DNA of 64,000 bases from Absidia repens (taxonomy: Eukaryota; Mucoromycota; Mucoromycetes; Mucorales; Cunninghamellaceae), in NCBI GenBank assembly GCA_002105175.1, contig MCGE01000006.1:1240001-1304000 (forward strand), given 5' to 3'. Both the position numbers and the translations under genes were made by a program. Shown here in pieces: positions 59,341 to 64,000 of this stretch (position 1 is the first letter of the stretch; the number at the start of each line of letters is the position of its first letter). A model generated the notes under the pieces. It had not been told where the DNA came from. It did not search any database and saw only the letters and a program-made list of their open reading frames with translations.

Positions 59341-61158
59341 TTAATATCCCAGTCGTGATAGAAAGTCTGCTGATTCTTGTTTTCGTCCGCTTCGGTATTT
59401 GATTTCAAATTCGTATTCTGCTAAGTATTGTATCCATCGTGCTACAATGCCAGATATTTTTGAAGATTGTACTAGCCATCGTAAAGGTGAGTGATCTGAT
59501 ATGACTGTGAATTTTTTTCCAAGTAGATATGGTCGAAAGATTTGTAGGCTCCATACTAGGGCTAGGCATTCTAATTTAGTAGCGCCATAATTCTTTTCAC
59601 TATTTTTCAAACCACGACTTGCATATATTATCGGGTGTTCTTTTCCATCATCGTCAAGCTGAGAAAGTATGGTACCCAATCCGATTTGAGAGGCGTCACA
59701 TACAATAAGGAAAGGTCTTGTGAAATCTGCTCTTTTAAGTACAGGTGCATGGGTCAATTTTTGTTTCAAGGTGTTAAAGGCGTCTGTTGATTTTTGATCC
59801 CAGATGGTCTTCTTGGTGGTCTTAGTTTGTTCATGTAAAGGTCTTGCAATAGCAGCAAAGTTTTGTATGAATCTTCTGTAGTAGGAAGCTAGTCCAATGA
59901 AACTCCGAATTTGTTTAATTGTTGTAGGTGGTGGGAAATTTTTAATTTTTTGTATCTTTTCTTCGTCCGTCTTTATTCCATCTTTTGTTATTATGTAGCC
60001 CAAAAATTTTAATTCGTCTTTGAAAAATACGCACTTGTCGACGTTGAACATAAGTCCGCCGTGTCGTGCACAAATGAATGTTTGTCTTAGATCCGCAAGG
60101 TGTTGCTGATAAGTTTTGGAATGGATATTCAAGTCATCAATGTAAGCGACTAGACACTTGTTGATAAGTGTACCAAAACATATATCGATCAGTCGTTGAA
60201 AGGTAGCAGGACTGTTTACTAATCCCATGGGTAACATTTCATATTGATAGGTACCGAACTTGGTGATGAAGCCTGTTAGTTCTTTGCTTTCTGGTTTTAG
60301 TGGTACTTGGTGGAATCCTGAACGTAGGTCCATAGCTGAGAATATACGGGAACTTCCTAGTTCATCAATTAAGTCATCGATTTTTGGCAATGGGTAAGCG
60401 TCTACTTTAGTTTGGGCGTTTAGTTTGCGATAATCTACAACCATACGATAGTCACCATTCTTCTTTTTGACTAATATGATAGGTGCAGTGAAGGGTGTAC
60501 TTGCTGGTTTGATGATGCCAAGCTTACATAGTCTCTCCAATTCAAGCTTCAAATATTCTTGTTCCACGGGTGCCATACGATACGGTCTATGTCTGATAGG
60601 TGGAATATTGTCTTTCAGAATAATCTCATGCTCCAATAATGTGGTTCTTCCCATTTTGTCATTATCCCAATCGAATACATCTTGGAATTCAGTAAGTAAT
60701 TGTATGAAGGATTCATATATGTCGGGCGGTATATCCCCTATCTGTAGTTTCGCTTTCTTATCTGGATCTAACGTTATTTGTGGTTGTTCGTAGGTACTAC
60801 CGTCAATGTCTACTTGTGCTAATTCGTATCCTATTGTTTGTTCGTCGTCGCTTTCCAAATTTATTGTATTCATCTGTTGGGCTATAATCGTATTTGCTGG
60901 ATACACTTTATCGTTTTCTGTGATGTTGATGTCAATGAATTGATCTTCTCGTAAGTAGTCTTCATACGTAGTGTTGGGTTGAATATAGGTGATTTCTGGG
61001 ATAGCGTTATCATTAGGTGTAGATGCGTCAATAGAGCATATTGTATATGGTGGAAGGGTGAGTCCATTTTCATTTGTACTAATCGTTATTTGTGAATCTT
61101 CTTCGTGACTTATTTGTAGGGTGCATTCTGGTTGCTTGGTTGACGTTAATTGACACAA
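59341..61158 (-). CDS. reverse transcriptase-RNase H polyprotein segment (Ty3-type)
   Basis: 605 residues read from 61158, ending shortly after RNase H. The RT domain, about residues 185-370, carries RHRPYRMAPVEQEYLKLEL, ILVKKKNGDYRMVVDYRKLN, FSAMDLRSGFHQVPL, YEMLPMGLVNSPATFQRL and the catalytic YIDD box. The connection has GLASYYRRFIQNFA. RNase H, about 470-600, has FLIVCDASQIGLGTILSQ, the E in TKLECLALVW, and VISDHSPL. The frame is -1 relative to the protease frame, overlapping it by 13 bp, and a stop lies just upstream. Translation would need a second frameshift or internal initiation, or the copy has a mutation here. Catalytic residues are intact. Confidence 0.93.
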   Translation of the reverse strand: MCQLTSTKQPECTLQISHEEDSQITISTNENGLTLPPYTICSIDASTPNDNAIPEITYIQPNTTYEDYLREDQFIDINITENDKVYPANTIIAQQMNTINLESDDEQTIGYELAQVDIDGSTYEQPQITLDPDKKAKLQIGDIPPDIYESFIQLLTEFQDVFDWDNDKMGRTTLLEHEIILKDNIPPIRHRPYRMAPVEQEYLKLELERLCKLGIIKPASTPFTAPIILVKKKNGDYRMVVDYRKLNAQTKVDAYPLPKIDDLIDELGSSRIFSAMDLRSGFHQVPLKPESKELTGFITKFGTYQYEMLPMGLVNSPATFQRLIDICFGTLINKCLVAYIDDLNIHSKTYQQHLADLRQTFICARHGGLMFNVDKCVFFKDELKFLGYIITKDGIKTDEEKIQKIKNFPPPTTIKQIRSFIGLASYYRRFIQNFAAIARPLHEQTKTTKKTIWDQKSTDAFNTLKQKLTHAPVLKRADFTRPFLIVCDASQIGLGTILSQLDDDGKEHPIIYASRGLKNSEKNYGATKLECLALVWSLQIFRPYLLGKKFTVISDHSPLRWLVQSSKISGIVARWIQYLAEYEFEIKYRSGRKQESADFLSRLGY

Positions 61159-62297
61159 TCTTGATCATCGTCTTCTGATTCGTCTTTTTCGTCATGCTCC
61201 CATTCTTCTTCTTCTGTTTCGTCCTCTGTTGCTTCGTCTTCTTCTTCGTCTTCTTCATTGTACTGATCCTCCTGAATTTGTTGTTTGACTGTGGTTGGTT
61301 GATCTGTCGGCGGTGGGTCTTCCTTATAGATGATCTGTGATGACTTCAAGGTAGGCGGTTTTGAAGATGTTTTGATGAAAGTAATAGGAGTAACCATTCT
61401 TCTTTGTTTATAGGTGACTGTCAAGGTTCCCAATTTGATGTTGATTATGGCTTGTGAATGATTTAGCCAGTCGATTCCTAAAATTAGGTGAGAAGGACAT
61501 TGTGGTAATACTTCCATGTTGACAGGAATACTGATACCATTTCCAATTCTGATAGGGACGTCGAGTACTATTCCTAGGGTAGGCTGTTTTGCTCCATTTC
61601 CAAGGGTAAATACACTTGTGGATGGCGAATCGATTTCCATTTCCAACGTTTTCATCAATGTTCTCGACATACATGACTTTGCAGCACCACAATCAATTAG
61701 CGCTTTGACTTCTTTGTCTCCAACATATACATTGGCATACGCAGCTGTCGTTACGATTTCACCTTGTTCTATGGAATTTAGTGATATGGGTTGCTTTCTT
61801 CTCTTGGGTAGACATGCATCACGTAATTGTTTTTTCAAGAAGGGTGAAGCTTGGATCAAATCTCCTACTTCGATATCTGCTTTTCGATTCAACAAATCTT
61901 CAGTAATGTTGTACTTGATTTCGGGTGGAATGGGTGTTGATCTTCTTCTTGTCGGTTTGATTTTTATTTCAGCATCTTCATTCATTGGTGTAGCATTTGA
62001 TACATATTGAATAGGTGTAGATATTGTGGATCCATTTGTACGTCTTTTCTTACTGATTATTTTGGGTGGATCTTGATGAAGGACTTGAGGTGGTTTATCT
62101 AATCTTGTAGTAGTAGGATTAGCATATAGATCAATATCATCTTTTTGGTTAAATAAAGGGTCTTCAATATTCATAGTATTAAGATTGTGTGATTGTTGTG
62201 GATGTTGGGATTTTATATTGTTGTTGGGTTGGTGATTGCTATGGTTTTGTGGAGGCGGGATTGTCAACTGACCATCAGCTACAGTTGCCCGTCCTAG
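61146..62297 (-). CDS. aspartic protease segment of pol (Ty3-type)
   Basis: Open frame entered by the -1 shift at the end of gag, beginning LGRATVADGQLTIPPP and ending in an acidic Glu/Asp run. The retropepsin-like domain has VKALIDCGAAKSCMS at the active site and HLILGIDWLNHS further on. The usual D-[ST]-G-A is D-C-G-A, a variant that might weaken catalysis. There is no ATG at the frame start, consistent with expression as a Gag-Pol fusion. Its 3' end overlaps the RT frame. Confidence 0.8.
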   Translation of the reverse strand, partial: LGRATVADGQLTIPPPQNHSNHQPNNNIKSQHPQQSHNLNTMNIEDPLFNQKDDIDLYANPTTTRLDKPPQVLHQDPPKIISKKRRTNGSTISTPIQYVSNATPMNEDAEIKIKPTRRRSTPIPPEIKYNITEDLLNRKADIEVGDLIQASPFLKKQLRDACLPKRRKQPISLNSIEQGEIVTTAAYANVYVGDKEVKALIDCGAAKSCMSRTLMKTLEMEIDSPSTSVFTLGNGAKQPTLGIVLDVPIRIGNGISIPVNMEVLPQCPSHLILGIDWLNHSQAIINIKLGTLTVTYKQRRMVTPITFIKTSSKPPTLKSSQIIYKEDPPPTDQPTTVKQQIQEDQYNEEDEEEDEATEDETEEEEWEHDEKDESEDDDQDCVN

Positions 62298-63226
62298 TTT
62301 TTTGACTGTTGATGGTTTTGAGGGGGTGAATATTGATTGTATGATCTGTTGTTATTGGGATTTTGATTGTAGTATTGACGTTGATCATGTTTGTTGGGAT
62401 AATATGATCTTTGATTATTTCGGGGTTGTCCATATCGTCGAGATTGATAGCCATTATTATCATATCGGGGTTGCTGTTGATTTTCATATTGATTTCGAGA
62501 AAAATTATTGAGTTCTTCTTTGATAATGTCTCTTATATTTTTCTGTATGTCTTGCATATCAAGAGGTGTGGAAGTTGTAATAGCATTTAGATCATGAGTA
62601 GATGAGGGTGATCGATAGGAATCCATTTCAATAGTGTTTGTGGGTTGATTTATACGACGAGGATGAAAAGGATTGTCAGCCATTGTTACTTGTTGAGGAT
62701 GATGTGCTGTCCAATAGCCTTCAGATGCTTTAAGCCATGATTCAATATTTTTGCAGCCAATGGAAATACAATGTTGTTGTATAATGGGATGCACTCCAGC
62801 ACGGAAGCGACTATGGATCATTGATTCAGCATCAATATCAGCTAGTTCAGCAGCTTCAAATAATCTTGAATAAAAAGTTCTTGGATGTTCTTCAAGACCT
62901 TGAGTCATATTATTGAAAGCATATTCGTATGTTTGAATTAGCTCGGGTGTGATGTATTGTTTCATTAATTTTTGCATGACTTCGGAGTATGAAATCTGTG
63001 CCTGATTTTTTTCTAGCTTGTTCACAAATGTTCTTGCAGCATGGTACAATTGAGTCTTCAAGATGACAAGCTTGCGGTTTTCATCAGTAATATTTGATAA
63101 AGCAAAATAGTTTTCCAATGATTGCTTAAAGTTTCTGAAATCTTCTCCTTCAAATCCAGAAAAAGGCATTAATTTGAGCTTTGGTTGGTAACCAGGTACA
63201 TTAGCCAACACAGTATGTTCGGGCAT
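62294..63226 (-). CDS. Gag capsid protein of the Ty3-type element
   Basis: About 310 residues from the Met at 63226 (MPEHTVLANVPGYQPKL). The frame is open further upstream into the LTR, but that part is probably untranslated. The retrotransposon gag core is visible: FSGFEGEDFRNFKQSLENYF, ILKTQLYHAARTFVNKLE, YITPELIQTYEYAFNNMTQG and RTFYSRLFEAAELADI. The tail is Asn/Gln/Tyr/Arg-rich, with no CCHC zinc knuckle, so RNA binding probably relies on basic residues. Gag ends QQSKN-stop at the slippery site. Confidence 0.88.
   Translation of the reverse strand: MPEHTVLANVPGYQPKLKLMPFSGFEGEDFRNFKQSLENYFALSNITDENRKLVILKTQLYHAARTFVNKLEKNQAQISYSEVMQKLMKQYITPELIQTYEYAFNNMTQGLEEHPRTFYSRLFEAAELADIDAESMIHSRFRAGVHPIIQQHCISIGCKNIESWLKASEGYWTAHHPQQVTMADNPFHPRRINQPTNTIEMDSYRSPSSTHDLNAITTSTPLDMQDIQKNIRDIIKEELNNFSRNQYENQQQPRYDNNGYQSRRYGQPRNNQRSYYPNKHDQRQYYNQNPNNNRSYNQYSPPQNHQQSKN
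62297..62303 (-). promoter_or_regulatory. -1 ribosomal frameshift slippery site A-AAA-AAC
   Basis: On the minus strand the last gag codons read TCA AAA AAC TAG. A AAA AAC in the gag frame is a canonical X-XXY-YYZ -1 slippery heptamer immediately before the stop. Slipping back one base continues as CTA GGA CGG GCA in the protease frame, which stays open to 61146. The geometry fits exactly; a downstream stimulatory RNA structure was not established. Confidence 0.8.
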
Positions 63227-63392
63227 CTTGTTTTTATAATTGAATTGAAAGTTTTGATTGATTGGTTTGAGAAAAGGCTCGTAAATAAGAGTAGGATTTA
63301 CTTGATTTTGATAGAGTTTTCTTAAAAAATTGATTGATGTTCCTTGGAAAAATGATAGATATCCAATTTTATATCCAATTTTAATTTTGATA

Positions 63393-63410
63393 CCCCTGTA
63401 GTGAGCACCA
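63393..63410 (-). other. candidate primer-binding site
   Basis: Four bases after the 5' LTR end the minus strand reads TGGTGCTCACTACAGGGG, starting with TGG as expected for pairing to a tRNA ending CCA. The matching tRNA could not be identified. A similar GGTGCTCACT occurs inside the LTR, so the assignment is tentative. Confidence 0.45.
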
Positions 63411-63414
63411 AATA

Positions 63415-63977
63415 TGTTACGGCTAATTTTGGTTGTTAGGTCGTAACTGAAAATTGTTTTGTAGGTTTTTATTTTTTTTATAGAGTGAGCACCAGAACTT
63501 TTTAGGATTAAGTTCAACCGATTGTAGCTTCAAAGGCTTAAAGATAATAAAGGACTAAACTTGAGAGTCCAAGTGAGGATGTATTATTTTCAAAGATGAA
63601 AATAATGAGGTCAATAAAATAAGTAGTGACTTAAATCAAGTCAAAAAAATAAAGTGAAGCGAGATTCAGACTCAGCTGTCAAAAGATATAATAAAAGTAT
63701 TCCAAAGTGAGGAATAAAAGGAAGCCAACAAGTTGGGAGGTTTAAAAAAACCTTTGTAATGAATTTATTAAAAAGTAAAGATATTAAAAAGTGATTAAAA
63801 TATAATAATTATTTTTTCTTTTGAAATTTTTGAAGGTATTTATACTAAATTTTTATAATGTTTCATGCTTCACGCACGAAACCAAAACTGAGCGTGCGGC
63901 ACGCACACCTCCACTCCGACCGTCAGGCGTCTTTGTTTCATCCCAAACGATTTTCAAGGTTGGGTTCAACCGTCACA
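63415..63977 (-). repeat. 5' LTR (563 bp) of the Ty3-type element
   Basis: Near-identical to 58344-58907. On the minus strand it supplies the promoter for gag; TATAAATACCTTC lies near 63838-63850. It is followed at 63978 by the GTAG duplication and a few bases of the older interrupted LTR. Confidence 0.93.
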
Positions 63978-64000
63978 GTAGTGTTTTATTGTTCTTTTTT

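Larger units (their letters stand above)
58344..63977 (-). mobile_element. Ty3-type LTR retrotransposon, nearly complete, integrase-deleted
   Basis: Two LTRs of 564 and 563 bp bound a 4.5-kb interior with gag, protease and reverse transcriptase-RNase H on the minus strand, in that order. The LTRs have TG...CA ends (TGTGACGG...CCGTAACA in element orientation) and differ by one T in a T-run as far as I can compare by eye. GTAG at 58340-58343 is repeated at 63978-63981, a 4-bp target duplication. The interior lacks the integrase core, so the copy cannot be autonomous. It is nested in an older LTR downstream of tRNA-Val. Confidence 0.92.

Noticed and set aside
63227..63517. N-terminal extension of Gag into the LTR
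   Set aside because: The extra 97 codons run through the primer-binding region and LTR; the capsid similarity starts only after the Met at 63226.

Overview
This window reads as nuclear DNA of an early-diverging filamentous fungus, most likely Mucoromycota (Mucorales-like). The grounds are AT-rich sequence, many short GT-AG introns (about 55-130 bp), a fungal Zn2Cys6 regulator, a yeast-type LRR-bearing Ccr4, an Rck/Srk-type kinase and Ty3-type retroelements. The genus cannot be read from the sequence. I joined exons by hand and checked that each joined gene stays in frame. There are no rRNA genes and no CRISPR arrays.

Region by region. 1-1509: 5'-truncated NOT1 (CCR4-NOT scaffold) running off the left edge. 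1.7-7.2 kb: repeats, a solo LTR, older LTR debris and tRNA-Glu. 7.2-10.2 kb: BAR-PH-ArfGAP-ankyrin gene. 10.7-11.3 kb: decayed aconitase pseudogene. 11.6-16.2 kb: divergent CCT5 and CCT4 chaperonin genes sharing a 201-bp promoter. 16.5-20.6 kb: Ubp2-like deubiquitinase. 22.4-24.7 kb: Rck2/Srk1-like kinase. 24.7-28.4 kb: nested repeats (SINE-like element, dispersed repeat, solo LTR). 28.4-30.2 kb: XRCC4-like end-joining factor. 31.3-31.6 kb: relic of a TnpB/Fanzor-type protein. 31.9-34.0 kb: unknown low-complexity protein. 36.3-38.5 kb: Zn2Cys6 transcription factor. 41.2-42.2 kb: N-terminal protein methyltransferase. 44.2-45.4 kb: PAS-kinase-type kinase domain. 48.3-57.6 kb: compact housekeeping block of CCR4, NOM1/SGD1, ubiquitin-L40 and casein kinase 2 beta. 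58.2 kb: tRNA-Val. 58.3-64.0 kb: an almost intact Ty3-type LTR retrotransposon on the minus strand.

The housekeeping genes cover protein folding (CCT4/5), mRNA deadenylation (NOT1, CCR4), ribosome biogenesis (NOM1, L40), ubiquitin turnover and signalling kinases. The most unusual material is mobile DNA. The Ty3-type family has a canonical -1 slippery heptamer at the end of gag, has lost nearly all of its integrase, and makes 4-bp target duplications. Its copies or remnants lie about 50 bp downstream of both tRNA genes, in the same relative orientation. A separate 0.5-0.8 kb non-coding repeat, here called R1, is present in eight copies and serves as a landing site for other elements.
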